A stretch of DNA of 64,000 nt from Cinnamomum chago (taxonomy: Eukaryota; Streptophyta; Magnoliopsida; Laurales; Lauraceae): positions 70,758,001 to 70,822,000 of the forward strand of contig CP142451.1 of NCBI GenBank assembly GCA_038049695.1, read 5' to 3'. This document shows positions 1 to 11,037 of the stretch, piece after piece. Under the pieces are notes generated by a model. The model did not search any database, had not been told where the DNA came from, and saw only the letters and a list, made by a program, of their open reading frames with translations. The position numbers and the translations under genes are program-made. Within the stretch, counting starts at the first letter, position 1; each line of letters begins with the position of its first letter.

Positions 1-2655
1 CTCAGTCACTCGAGGTGAGGAGAAACAGTGGATCTTATAAATACATATACATATACTATACATGACCACGGTAGCTAGCCGGGCATTGGGAACCACAGTA
101 GCAATCTGCGGCATTGGGATAAGACCACGGTAATAACCGGGTAACGGGATCCAAACTGCAACTGGCAGGACAAGAGGGGGATCTCCAAGTCGGTGGATCA
201 AACCAACAGGGTTATCCAAGCTTAGTGGTGCCGACTAATAGGTCAAATAACAAATCGAGACATGTGCAAGTAAATCAAGTACAAATAAATAAACGGGCAG
301 GACGGGGGTGCTCAAGGGCACACTGTCGTTTCATGTGGTGCAATCAAGGTTTAAAATAACAGCCGTTATCGTTACATAACGGCCGTTATGTAACGGTAAC
401 GGCCATTACCGCGCCGTTATATTGTATATAACGGCCAATATACGTAACGGGGCAAAAAATCGTGTAAATAACGGCCCGTAACGGCCGTTATTTTGAATAT
501 AACGGCCAAACTGTTATAACGGCCGTTATATCGGCTGACAGAATTTAAAAAAAAAAAACCATGTGTTGTCTTCTTCTTTCACTTCTTTCTCTTTCCTGTG
601 AGCTTCCTAAAGAATTGCTACAACTTCTAATGCATGGAGGATACCTAAAAGCTTAGATCTAAGCTACTTTTTGGTGGATTTGTATGTGGGAAAAGCTAAT
701 CAAACTTAAGGGAACTCTTTGGTAAGCTTATTTTTTTTTATTTTTTGGAGTTATTTTCAAGATTCAACATCAAAATAACTTAGAGGTGGTTGAGATGTGT
801 TAGATCTATACTTTTGGAACAAAAAAATTTCGAGTTTTAACACTTTTTGTAATATTTTTTATTTTTTCATTATTTAATCCAAATTATTTTAGGTTTTTTT
901 TTTTTTTTTTAAAGATTGTGTAATACATGAACCAAAGGCTTTATATTGAGTTAGATATGATGTTAGTATACTCACTAATTTTTCCCTAGATCTAGTGTTT
1001 TAAGGTGTAGATTTAGATTTTTTTTTATTTTCAAAATTTAGGGCTTTTTTTTATATCATTTACATTTTTCAAATTAGTGTTCAAATGCATTTTTCAAACA
1101 ATTTAGTGCCTTCTACCTTTCAAGAAATAATGATGATGATGATGATAATATCGAGCCAAGACGCCACTCGTTCTAGCATTAGGCACATGCACTAACTCTA
1201 TTAGTATTTATTGCTTAATTGTAGACTTTAAATGTTGAAGTGTTAACACTATTAGTTTGCCCAAAATTGTGGTTGCATTATGTCAAATTTATGATATTTC
1301 AGCTTATTTTAGTATATAATCAATACAACAATGAATACAGGATGTTATAACTTGAGGAGGCCGTTATTTTGCTTTTAAGTGTGCACTAATGGAAAAAAAC
1401 ATTAGTTTCTATCATTTTATAATATTATGGATTTTTTGGATATTTTTTCGGATTTTTTTGGGTCAAATAAAAATTCGCTCCGCGATGGGCAGCGACGACC
1501 GCGAACCACGACGCGATGACCGTGAACCGCGATTTTAAACCATGGGTGCAATGCACTTCAAGACAAGTAACCATTGTAAGTGTACTTCAATCCTTTCGGG
1601 AAACAAGGGGTGTAGTATAAATCTCGGGATCGATAAAGTACAATGAACAATTGAAATTTCAGGTACAGTATCGGGTTCAAGATTTATTTAAAGTGAATAG
1701 GGATCCCGTATGTTGATCTAATAATAATTTGGTACTCTTTGAGTTTGGGGACATTCCGGGCTCCTTATACACTTTAAATTTTCAAAACTTCGAATGACAT
1801 CTTCGTGATATGGTTTCTTTCTCAAATGGCCTCATACATTTCTTAGTAAATCTCCCTGACATAGAGGGGTTCTCAATGAATAGTGCCAAAACGTTTAAAT
1901 AGTTCATCATTGTCCCAAACATAACCTTTGACCAACAAAGCTCATCGCTCGAGCGAACCGGAAGAGCGAACCGCAAGGTGAGCTCAAAGGAAGTCTCAAA
2001 GTTGATAGGTTTCTCAACAAATGGTATCAAAAGATAGCCTTCAAGATGAGGAAGAGAATGATGACCTCCATTTTGATGTTGGTGCAAGATTAGTAGGAGA
2101 TTGAGATGGAGAGAGCAAGAAGAAGAAGAGAAAGTTGCCAAAGCAAACCCTAGGTTCTCTTTTGTGCTGGAAAAGGAAAATGAGGAAGATGAGTTCTCCT
2201 TATATAAGCAAATGGGAATGGGTCTCACTACTTAAGACACTCTTTGGGCTGAAATCATGTCTTTCGATGCTTCTAATGAATTCGACGAAGAAGAGAAAAG
2301 TGTTCGTTGAAATATCTAGTTTCCAAAAAGTATATGTTTTGCCCTCAAGGCTAGGAAATCGGGTTTGGGGATCTCGAACGGGGACGGGATCAACATGAAA
2401 GTTGTAGGGGTTAACAATACAAATAAAACAAGATTAAAACAATGAATCCAAGAATCTTCGATAAGTCCTCAAGCGCATGCAAGGTCATAAAGAAGGAACC
2501 CCCAAAGGCCCCACTATCACAAAGCAATCAAAATTCCCTAAAACTATATCGAAAGCTATTACAAACCTAACTTAATCAAAGACTACTAATCACGCTTAAG
2601 ACTAACACACAACTTAATCAACACTAATCGGATCCACTTGGGTCGGGGTCTTACA
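1..2655 (-). repeat. 3' LTR of the gypsy element, truncated by the window edge
   Basis: On the plus strand the LTR ends in ggggtcttaca at 2655, directly before the polypurine tract, so on the element strand it begins TGTAAGACCCC. Positions 1-340 and 1553-2655 align by eye to the gypsy LTR at 17288-20566, with position 1 matching about 18068, so roughly 780 bp lie outside the window. A hAT-like element sits at 345-1544. About 1.1 kb present in the other copy (about 18735-19828) is missing near 1978. Confidence 0.88.
345..1544. mobile_element. hAT-like non-autonomous DNA transposon, 1200 bp
   Basis: The left end reads caaggtttaaaat and the complement of the right end reads catggtttaaaat, an imperfect terminal inverted repeat. 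The element is flanked by an exact 8 bp duplication, ggtgcaat (337-344 and 1545-1552). The uninterrupted LTR copy at 18068 onward has a single ggtgcaat there, which acts as the empty site. The left 200 bp is packed with ataacggccgttat-like palindromes; the right 70 bp holds CG-rich gcgaacc/gcgatga repeats. No coding potential was seen. An 8 bp duplication is the hAT hallmark. Confidence 0.85.
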
Positions 2656-2670
2656 TCCTCCACCCCTTAG
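2656..2670 (-). other. polypurine tract of the gypsy element
   Basis: On the minus strand this reads ctaaggggtggagga directly against the LTR start. The same layout (catttggaggatcaaatg, then aagggggagga) precedes the LTR at 57451, which supports both element boundaries. Confidence 0.8.
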
Positions 2671-2701
2671 GGCATTTGGTCCTCCAAATGAAATGTAAAA
2701 C

Positions 2702-3697
2702 TCACCTCAGGTAGTAGATGTGATACTTCTTCTGTACTTGGTCTCGTAATTCCCACGTGGCCTCTTCCGATCCATGATTCTCCCAAAGTACTTTCACCCA
2801 CTGAATAGTCCGAGTCCTTAACTCTTGTTCCTTCGTATCGATGATCTGAACGGGCTTCTCAACATAAGTAGCATCCTCTCTGATCTCCAATGGTTCGTGC
2901 CGGAGTACATGTGAAGGATCGAGGACATACTTCTTCAACATAGACACATGGAAGATGTTGTGTATGCAGGATAGCTCGGGTGGTAAGGCTAATCTATAAG
3001 CCACATCACCAATCTTGCTCATAATGTCATATGGTCCAATGTATCTCCGTGATAGCTTGCCCTTTTGTCCAAATCTCAATGTTCCTCTCGTAGGTGACAC
3101 CTTCAGGAAAACCTTGTCTCCTTCATTGAACTGTAAATCCATTCTATGAGAATCTGCATAGCTTTTCTGTCTACTTCGGGCAACTTTCAGTCGTTCTTGG
3201 ATCAACTTCACTTTGTCGCTAGTTTCACTCACTATGGTCGGTCCATGAAAACTGCGAGTTCCAACCTCTTCCCAACAAACAGGTGTCCTACACCTTCTGC
3301 CATACAAAGCCTCAAAAGACGCCATCCCAATGCTCGAGTGGTAACTATTGTTGTAAGCAAACTCACACAACGGTAGAGTCTCATCCCATTGAGTCTTGAA
3401 ATCTAACACACAAGCACGGAACATATCTTCAAGAGTCTGAATAGTCCTCTCTGATTGACCATCTGTCTGCGGGTGATAAGCTGTGCTAAACTGTAGTTTC
3501 GTACCCATAGACTTATGTAACGTCTTCCAGAATCTCGAGACGAATCTATTGTCTCTGTCAGATGTGATAGAAACTGGTTGTCCATGTCGACTGACAATCT
3601 CGTTGACAAACAACTCTGTCAAAGGTAGCATGTGCATATTCTTCCCTGTCCTCATAGGAATGAAATTAGCTGACTTGGTGAGACGGTCCACAATGAC
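2702..3697 (-). pseudogene. gypsy integrase C-terminal part with chromodomain
   Basis: About 330 codons after an internal stop at 3698-3700. The segment begins with the integrase core motif VDRLTKSA, followed by SDRDNRF around the second catalytic Asp (usual family form SDRDPRF). YHPQTDGQSER then carries the catalytic Glu, and a GPY/F-like stretch (RYIGPYDIM) and an LPPxL-type motif follow. The last ~50 residues, ending VKVLWENHGSEEATWE and a short tail, are a chromodomain, which in chromoviruses guides integration into particular chromatin. The stop sits where family members have Trp, one transition away. The segment ends about 30 bp before the polypurine tract. It would have acted in the nucleus as part of the pre-integration complex. 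Confidence 0.9.
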
Positions 3698-4660
3698 CTA
3701 TATCGCACCTTTGCCTCTGCTAGTCCTCGGTAGTCCTGAAATAAAATCCATGGTAATCTGCTCCCATTTCCATTCCGGGATCTCTAACGGTTGTAACAAT
3801 CCTGGAGGCCTCTGATGTTCTGCCTTTATCAACTGACAAGTCATGCAACGGGAGACAATCGCTGCAATTTCTCTCCTCATGTTATTCCACCAAAATCTGC
3901 CCTTCAAGTTCTTATACATCTTCGTGCAGCCTGGGTGCATAGAATACTTCGTACTGTGAGCTTCGGTCATAATGTCATTCCTCAAGTCTTCAATATTTGG
4001 TACACATAGACGGTCACGGTAGTACAAAACTCCATCAACAACACAAAAGTCAAGATGTTCTGCTATGTGCTCTGAAATCTTGGCCAACTCTAGAACTTGC
4101 AACTGACTATCCTTGAACTTCTGAATAAAAGAAGGCTCTGACACTATCATGTTAGCCAACAAAACACCCTTCCTTAGTGGCTGCAGGTCTATACTCAATT
4201 CTTCAAATTGCTCAAAGATACAAGTGCCACTTAGGTTTGCCAAGCCTACTGATTTTCTACTCAAGGCATCGGCAACTACATTTGCTTTCCCCGGGTGATA
4301 CTTGATTGGAAAATCATAATCCTTAATATATTCCATCCATCTTCTCTGCCTCATGTTCAATTCCTTCTGAGAAAATAAATATTGTAAGCTGCGGTGGTCG
4401 GAGTGGACTTCGAACTTCTCTCCATAGAGGTAATGTCTCCACATTTTCAACGCGAAAACAACTGTTGCTAACTCGAGATCATGGGTGGCATAGTTCTTCT
4501 CGTGATCTTTCAACTGTCGGGATCCATATGCATTCACTTTACCTTCTTGCATCAATACACAACCAAGTCCAACATTCGAAGCATCGGTGAAAATGGTAAA
4601 ACCGCCGCTTCCGGATGGTAAAGTAAGGCTTGGTGCTGTAGTCAATCTCTTCTTTAGCTC
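3698..4660 (-). pseudogene. gypsy RNase H and integrase N-terminal part
   Basis: About 320 codons between two in-frame stops (4661-4663 and 3698-3700). RNase H is first: [10 protein letters not shown] (catalytic Asp), then [12 protein letters not shown] (Glu), then [10 protein letters not shown] (Asp). The integrase zinc-binding region follows with H-x-H residues near [10 protein letters not shown] and the pair CMTC. The first catalytic Asp of the integrase core lies in MDFISGLP. This order, RNase H directly before integrase, is what separates gypsy from copia. Without the two stops it would read continuously into both neighbours. Confidence 0.9.
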
Positions 4661-6190
4661 TTAAAAACTATCTTCACACTGATCTGTCCACACATATGAC
4701 ACATTCTTCCTTGTCAATTTCGTCAAAGGTGACGCAATCGACGAGAATCCCTGCACAAACCTCCGATAATAACCTGCTAACCCCAGAAAACTTCTAATTT
4801 CTGACGCATTCTTCAGGCTTTCCCAACTCATAACTGCTTCAATCTTGGACGGATCCACTGATAATCCTTCTTTGGAGATGATGTGCCCCAAAAATGCTAC
4901 TTGCTCCAACCAAAATTCACACTTGTTGAGCTTTGCATACAGCTGATTCTCTCTCAAGAGTAGCAGTGCTATCCTCAAAAGCTCTTCATGCTTTTCTCTG
5001 ATCTTGGAGTACACCAAAATGTCATCTATGAATACTACAACAAACTGATCCAGATACTGTGCAAAAATCTTATTCATCAATGCCATGAACACTGCCGGTG
5101 CATTAGTCAACCCAAATGGCATCACTAGGAACTCATAGTGGCCATATCTTGTCCGGAAAGCTGTTTTCAACACATCTGATTCTCTGACTCTCAGCTGATG
5201 GTAACTGGATCTCAAATCAATTTTGAAAAAGTATGATGCACCTTGCAATTGATCAAACAATTCATCTATTCTTGGTAATGGATACTTGTTCTTGATGGTC
5301 ACTTGATTCAATGTTCTGTAATATATACACATTCTCATCGAACCATCCTTCTTCTTGACAAACAAGACTGGAGCTCCCCATGGTGAAATACTTGGTCTCA
5401 CAAAACCTATGTCTAACAATTCTTGCAACTGAGTCTTCAATTCTCCCAATTCCGCCGGAGCCATTCTATATGGTGCAATAGATATTAGAGCAGTCCTTGG
5501 TAACAACTCAATAGTGAAATCGATCTCTCTGATGGGTGGTAAGCCTGGAATCTCCTCCGGAAAAACATCCGGGAATTCCCAAACAATTGGGATCTCCCCC
5601 ACCCCTTGGGACCGTTTATCCTCTGTGATAAACGCCAAATATGCTTCACAACCACTTCTTAAAAGTCTATCAGCCTTCAATGCTGAGACCAACCATGTAC
5701 GAGGATTCCTCCTCTCTCCCTGAAACAACACCCCTACTGGTATATCATCTAACTTGAAGGTACGGGTCTTATGGAAACAATCCATTGTGGCATGGTATCC
5801 TGCCAGCCAATCCATCCCTAGGATGACATCAAAATCAAACAACTCTAATAGAATGAGATCTGCGGTTAAAACCATTTCTCCTATCTGAACTGTGCAACTA
5901 GGGTAAAAGGTTCTATAAATAACTTGTTTGCCTATTGGGGTTGCCACAGTCAAAATGAACTCAAGTTCTCTAGCATGCATATCAATCAACTTAGAAAATT
6001 CATGGGATAAGAATGAATGTGTAGAGCCAGGGTCAAATAAAATCCTAGCTTTTATCCCACAAACAAGAAGTGTACCTTCCACTACATTTCCCGCTGCCTT
6101 TGCATCAGCTCTATTGACCGCATATATTTTCCCTCGATGTTGTGGCCTATTTGGAGCTTGTTGTGGCCTGCCTTGTTGTACATTCCTATA
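4661..6190 (-). pseudogene. gypsy protease and reverse transcriptase
   Basis: An open reading frame of about 510 codons. The aspartic protease active site is FDPGSTHSF, near the start of the 473-residue Met-initiated part. RT motifs follow in order: [45 protein letters not shown] and the catalytic [10 protein letters not shown]. The fingers motif reads IYYRTLN where most relatives have Asp before YR, so a conserved acid is replaced. It ends CEDSF-stop, where relatives have Gln, a single C-to-T change. The role was to copy element RNA into cDNA in cytoplasmic particles. Confidence 0.92.
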
Positions 6191-6700
6191 CTACTGCGGT
6201 GCACGCTGATTATGGTTCTGTCCCTGCTGACGAGCCTGTTGTTGTTGCTGCTGAGGTCTATGCTGCTGCTGTTATGGTGCTTGTTGCTGGAGTGGCCTTG
6301 CCTGATTCTGGACAATGATCGCAATCTGTGGTGGTGTTGGACGCTGTGCCCCTTGCTGCTGCTGCTGATTCTGTCTATTCTGCATTGGACAATCTCTCAT
6401 CTGATGGGTTATGGAACCACATCTGAAGCACGCTCCTGTCAGTGTACGGCACTGTGCACTCTCACGATTCTTCCCACAGTGGGTGCAAACCAAGGGACCC
6501 TGAGCATTCTGTTCTGGCCTCTGTCTCTTGTTCTGTTGACTCTTCTGCTGGTAGTTTTGCTGATGAGCTTGTCCCTTGCCTTGGACTCTAAGGATCTTGT
6601 TGTGAAAGTTCTCAAACTTATATGCCCTCTTGACCGCTTCATTGAAAGTTGCAATTGAGACATAATTAGCAACTCTTTGAAGCCGTCGCAAATACTCTCT
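6191..6700 (-). pseudogene. gypsy gag C-terminal part with zinc knuckle
   Basis: Nucleocapsid end of gag. The zinc knuckle CFRCGSITHQMRDC (C-x2-C-x4-H-x4-C) at about 6400-6440 is embedded in a Gln-rich, low-complexity tail. A second Cys cluster, CTHCGKNRESAQC, precedes it. Upstream, FNEAVKRAYKFEN resembles the end of the retrotransposon gag domain. Stops at 6272 (Gln-rich context) and 6191 interrupt the frame before the protease. The N-terminal half of gag is missing because the element breaks off at about 6700. Confidence 0.82.
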
Positions 6701-6867
6701 CCTATTGCCACACTGCAGTCTTTAGTGTCGCTAATCTTTCTGCGACCCCATTATTTGCGACCCCTTTGCGACACTAAGTTTTTTGCGTCGCAATTACTTA
6801 TTGCGACGCTTTTTTTATTATCTGCCACGCTTTTTTTGCGTTGCAAAAAAGCAAAATTGTAGTAGTG
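6700..6867 (-). mobile_element. CACTA transposon end fragment
   Basis: The complement of 6850-6867 begins CACTACTACAATTTTGC, a CACTA-type terminus. Inward lie repeated tgcgacgc, ttgcgtcgcaa and gcgacc units typical of CACTA subterminal repeats. Only one end is present. It abuts the truncated LARD LTR at 6868 and the broken gypsy gag at about 6700, so it marks a deletion or rearrangement joint. The exact left boundary is uncertain within about 20 bp. Confidence 0.6.
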
Positions 6868-8340
6868 ATGCTTGTTTTAGAACTTAAAATATACTTTTGA
6901 AAACCTACTTCTTCATGCATAATTTTGGAAAATCAAATTAAGAATCTAGGTTTGTGATTTGCATACATTCCTTTTTATTAGAATCATTTTATTATGCTTA
7001 AATCAAACTGGCCTTGAGTTCCAAGTTTCATCTTTGGAATATTGAAAAATTTGCAGGAACTCATCCCAGACCAGTTTCGTCAGTCGACCGACCCCTGCAC
7101 CCGGTCGACCGAGCAATCTGACTGTTGGGAAAACAACCAGTGTACCCGGTAGACCGAGCCATGCCCAGGTCGACCGGATAACTAGCCGTTGGGCCAATAT
7201 GACCGTTGGGCCAGGTCGACCCGGGGGTCATGGGGTCGACCAAGCCAACTAGCCGTTGGACTGTTTTTTCTATAAAAGTCCATTTCATTCCCTTCTTTCA
7301 AGAGGCTTGATCATTGAATCTTTGGAACCATATTGAAGCCTAAAGAAGAGGAGTAAGGTAAGAAAGCTAGAGGGCTATTGGAAATCAAAATGTTTGAGAT
7401 TTAAAAGGTATATATTTCAAGTTAATATTGATTTTCATTCCATTTAAAACCATGCATGTTTAACTCTTTGTAATTTCATATATGCATGATTTCTAGCTTT
7501 AAAAGAGATATTTTGCAAACACAATATCACTTTGGAAAATTAGATTGTTTTGCAAACATTCTTGTCTCAATCACATGTGGTTTTAGTCATTAATCTTCTT
7601 ACAACTTGTTTAGTATAATCTTTCAAGTTGCTTGAACTTTTCATGTGAATGGCTTATAACTTCAATCATCATTTTCTGAGCTTAGATTTTCAAATGCTTC
7701 AAGCATTCTTTTAAGAGCTTCATTTTAGGATTTGATTGAAGAAAACATTCATACACCTTGAACACACACCTTAGCCAATTGATGTGTATGTTTGTATCTT
7801 GATTTAAACTTTTATATCAGCCTATTTTAGAGGCGATTGTATTGAGCTTTAGTTGTATCTCTTTGAGTGTTTGTGTAGACACTTCTTTAAGAGAAATCCT
7901 TCTTTGTAAAGGTTATTGCTTAGTCTAAGAAAAGCACATTGTAGAGGTTATTGCTTAGCCTTAGAAAAGCATCTTGTAAAGGTTATTCTTAGGCTAGAAA
8001 AACACATTGATAGGTTGTTGTTTAACTTAGAAAAACATCGTTGTAAAGGTTATTACTTAGCCTTTTGAAAAGCATAAATAGTGGAAATCCGGTGAGGTGT
8101 TGGTTCACAAGCCGGTAGTGGAAGTAGGCATTGAAGTCGAACTACTGTAAATCATTGTGTGATGGTGTATGCTTGTGGTGATTTCTTTTGTTAGCTTCCG
8201 CATCTTGTTTGATAAATCATCACTAGTGGCTAGTTAATTTTAAAGAAATTAAAATTGGTCTTAATTGGTCACTATCTTGTAGCTCACACCCCCCCCCCCC
8301 CCCCCCCCTCCTCCTCTAGGGTTAGGATCCAGGACTTTCA
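6868..8340 (+). repeat. left LTR of the LARD-like element, 5' truncated
   Basis: Aligns by eye to 13131-14588 and ends ggatccaggactttca directly before the primer site. It carries a cluster of ggtcgacc palindromes (about 7075-7260). Around 7910-8070 there are about five imperfect repeats of ttgtaaaggttattgcttagcc followed by a-rich spacers. A run of about 20 C at 8289-8308 replaces a short C/T stretch in the right LTR. Confidence 0.8.
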
Positions 8341-8342
8341 AT

Positions 8343-8355
8343 TGGTATCAGAGCC
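8343..8355 (+). other. primer binding site (initiator tRNA-Met)
   Basis: tggtatcagagcc lies two bases after the left LTR end. This is the tRNA-Met complement used by most plant copia elements and by Cassandra and LARD-type elements. Confidence 0.85.
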
Positions 8356-8438
8356 TCGTGCTCTATATTAGGATCAAGTGTTTGGAACTCTTGATTAGGT
8401 TTAAGAACCTTGAGTCAAAACCCTAGTTTTGTGTTTGA

Positions 8439-8771
8439 ATGAATACTATTAGAATGGATTCCACTAAGTTAGATTGTTTAGATTTTTGTATAGATTCCTA
8501 TAGACTTCTCTTTCTTCCATCTATTGGAGATTCAAACCTTCAAATTAATGAATCTCAATTTGACTTAAAAGAAGACGAAAATGATGAAAATGAAGATGAC
8601 CTTCAACTAGCCTATGAGGAATTATATACATTGTCCTTAGAACTTGATAAGAAAAATAAAAAATTAAGAGAAGAATCAAAAAGGCTAAAAAAAGAATTAG
8701 TTTCTTCAAAAGATGAACTTAGAGAGAAAGATGAAGTCATAACTTTTAAGCGCTTTTTCAAATCAAATTGA
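8439..8771 (+). pseudogene. gag-like N-terminal coiled-coil fragment
   Basis: 110 codons starting MNTIRMDSTKLD. The second half is strongly helical and charged (YEELYTLSLELDKKNKKLR, then KRLKKELVSSKDELREKDE), as in coiled-coil gag segments of plant copia-type elements. It breaks off near 8760. What looks like the next part of the same gag lies nearby on the opposite strand (8800-10230), so the gag has been split by inversion. Confidence 0.6.
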
Positions 8772-8799
8772 TCATAAACATGCATTTAATAATAAAATA

Positions 8800-10230
8800 C
8801 CTTTTTAAAATTCAAAAAGCATTTTCAATAAGTAAGACTCAAGCAAATGAAATCTGAAACCTAAAGAGATACTAAGAAGGTAGAAAGAACTAGATTCAAG
8901 ACCAACTAGACATATAACTATGAGAAAGGGTTGGTCTTATCTATCTAAGAAGCCGTAGTATTTTTCTAAAGGTCTAACCTTAGGTATCCATCTAAGGTCT
9001 TGCACTTTGGAGTCTATATTTGAAATCTCACCAACTAGAGGAGATAAGGATTGAATTCTTTTAGACTTGACATCAAATCTTTGAGGTTTGACTATTTTAT
9101 AATTGATGATTAGTCTTTGGAAGTTGGTGTTTCATTTTCTTTTTATTCTTCTCATTTCTTTTAGATTTTCTTCCCTCTTTTTGTCTTTTGAACTTTAATT
9201 TTAACTTTTCAACCTTTTCAAGAATTCTTTCATTTCCAAGGTTAAAGGAGGTAAAGAGAGAAGTTTCCTTTTTATAGATTTATTTTTACTATTAGTCTTT
9301 TTAAAGTCTATCTTGGATGACTCTTTTTGAATTGTTTTAACTTGTTTGAACCTCTTAGAGTCTTCCTTGGAATTCAAAGTCTTACCCTTCATAGAATTCG
9401 AGTTTACTTTCTTAGGTTCAAAGATGGGTTTAGACATATGACTTTTCCTTAATTTGCACTCAAATTTTAAATGCCCTTCCTTACCACAATAATGACATTT
9501 TGTTTTGGACAAAGGAGAAGGAGTGCTAGAGAAAGAGGACTCACCTTTCACAAAAGTGTTGGTAAATTTAGGGCCATGTGAAGTATATTTATCAAATCCA
9601 AGACCCGTCCTATCTCCTTGAGATTTACCCAATCTAAATAATTTTTCAAATTTCTCTTCACCTTGAGTAAATTTGCACTCATACTTTCGTTTGTAACTTT
9701 CAAGTTAAGTGGCTTTGTTTATAAGGATTGAATTTTCATTTTTGACTTTTAATAAATCATTTTCAATTTCCTTATAGTTGTTTAGTTCTTCATGGGCAAG
9801 TTTTAATTCAAATTTAAGTTTATTAACAACATTAGATCCAAGTTCTAAGGTTTTTAAATTATTTTGAGCATTAGACAAGTTTTCCTTGGAAATTGTCAAC
9901 TTGGATTCTAAATTGATAATGTCTTTGTCTTGCCTTTATAATTGATCTCTTAGATTTAAATTCTCTTTATTAAGCTCATCACAACTTATCTTAATTTCAT
10001 TTAGTTTATCTTTGATATTAGATAGGTTATGTAAAGAGATCATAAACTTAGAGTCTAAACTCTTAATCAATTGATTTTGCTTTTCAAATTGTTTATTTTT
10101 GAATGGATTCATAGTCAAACCATTGTTTTGTCAAAATTAAATTATTCTGAAAAATGACTTTTATCTTCCAAGTCTTCATTTCTTCAAAAGGAATTATTTA
10201 GAATTGATTTTATAAAATCTCTTTTCTAAA
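8800..10230 (-). pseudogene. inverted gag segment with zinc knuckle
   Basis: Read on the minus strand from about 10230 to 8800. It starts with coiled-coil sequence (KNKQFEKQNQLIKSLDSKFM; then LAHEELNNYKEIENDLLKVK), then FTQGEEKFEKLF, then a single zinc knuckle CHYCGKEGHLKFEC at about 9460-9510 and a Lys/Ser-rich tail. The order fits the C-terminal two thirds of the gag whose N-terminus is at 8439-8771 on the other strand. Stops between the open stretches show decay. An alternative is a nested fragment of a related element inserted in reverse; no LTR was seen at its edges. Confidence 0.65.
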
Positions 10231-11037
10231 ATTTTTAAGCTTGTATGATAGCTGGGGTTAAGGGTAGATAGCTTATATATTGACCCATATTCATCCAGGC
10301 CTTTTTCTCTGAACCTGATCAGAAATTCAGGCTGCCCTAGTTAGCCTGGTCGACCGCTTGTAGTGTTCCGGCCGACCGAGCCTGCGCACCCAGCAACTTA
10401 ATAAGTTGCGCCGGGTTTGTTCTGTTTCAAACAGAATCTCCATTTCATTGCAGGTCGACATCAGCAGTGTGCAGGCTTCAGGTTCCTCTTCCAGATTTCT
10501 GGTTTCTCTCCTCTGTCCTTCTTCCTGAATTCGATCTCTTCTTCAAAGACTGTGAACTTCGTCCATTTTTCTTCTCCCTGATTTTCCTCATATCAGTTGG
10601 GCGTCTTCTTCATAGTTGGGCTTCTTCAGGTCTCTCCAGCAGCTGTTTGTGCTTAATTCGTTTCTTGTGTGCACATGTCTAGCTTGTCAAAGGATCTTTG
10701 AGATCTCCTTCAGTCCACATTCTGAAATTTTGAGTTCCAGCAGTCTGTGCATCCAGAACCTCTTCTCTATCCATTCCCAACCTCAGTTTTTGAATTCTAT
10801 TTGACTGTGTCTGCTCAATTTTGTGGGGCTTGTGTCTTCTACACTCTTTTAGGAGTTTTTGTAGTCATATGTTGACACCTTTTTGCATCACTCTTCTGTG
10901 ATCTTCTTAGCTCAAATTCCTGCACTCCAAGTGTTTGAAAAAGTGCTTGAACCACATCTGTTTTCAGTCAGCAGCTGTTGGGCCAATTTTCAGCCCTTGT
11001 CCATTGTCTAGAGCATCTCTCTCTTTGAAATCTTCCA
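10231..11037 (+). other. non-coding stretch inside the LARD-like element
   Basis: T/C-rich plus-strand sequence with two ggtcgac motifs (about 10347 and 10454) and many ttctt/ctcc tracts, resembling a long retroelement leader. No convincing gene. The only open frames are short and T-rich. Confidence 0.4.

Larger units (their letters stand above)
1..6700 (-). mobile_element. Ty3/gypsy chromodomain element (Tekay/Del-like), 3' part
   Basis: Minus-strand gypsy element seen from its gag C-terminus (about 6700) through protease, RT, RNase H, integrase and a C-terminal chromodomain (2702) to a polypurine tract and the 3' LTR (2655 down past the left window edge). The gene order, with integrase after RNase H, is the gypsy order. 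The chromodomain and the very long LTR fit the Tekay/Del chromoviruses. The gag N-terminus, leader and 5' LTR are lost where CACTA sequence begins at about 6700. Stops at 3698, 4661, 6191 and 6272 make it non-functional. The family assignment comes from motifs; the lineage is inferred. Confidence 0.9.

Noticed and set aside
6137..6658. 173-codon Leu-rich plus-strand frame
   Set aside because: Antisense shadow of the Gln-rich gypsy gag tail.
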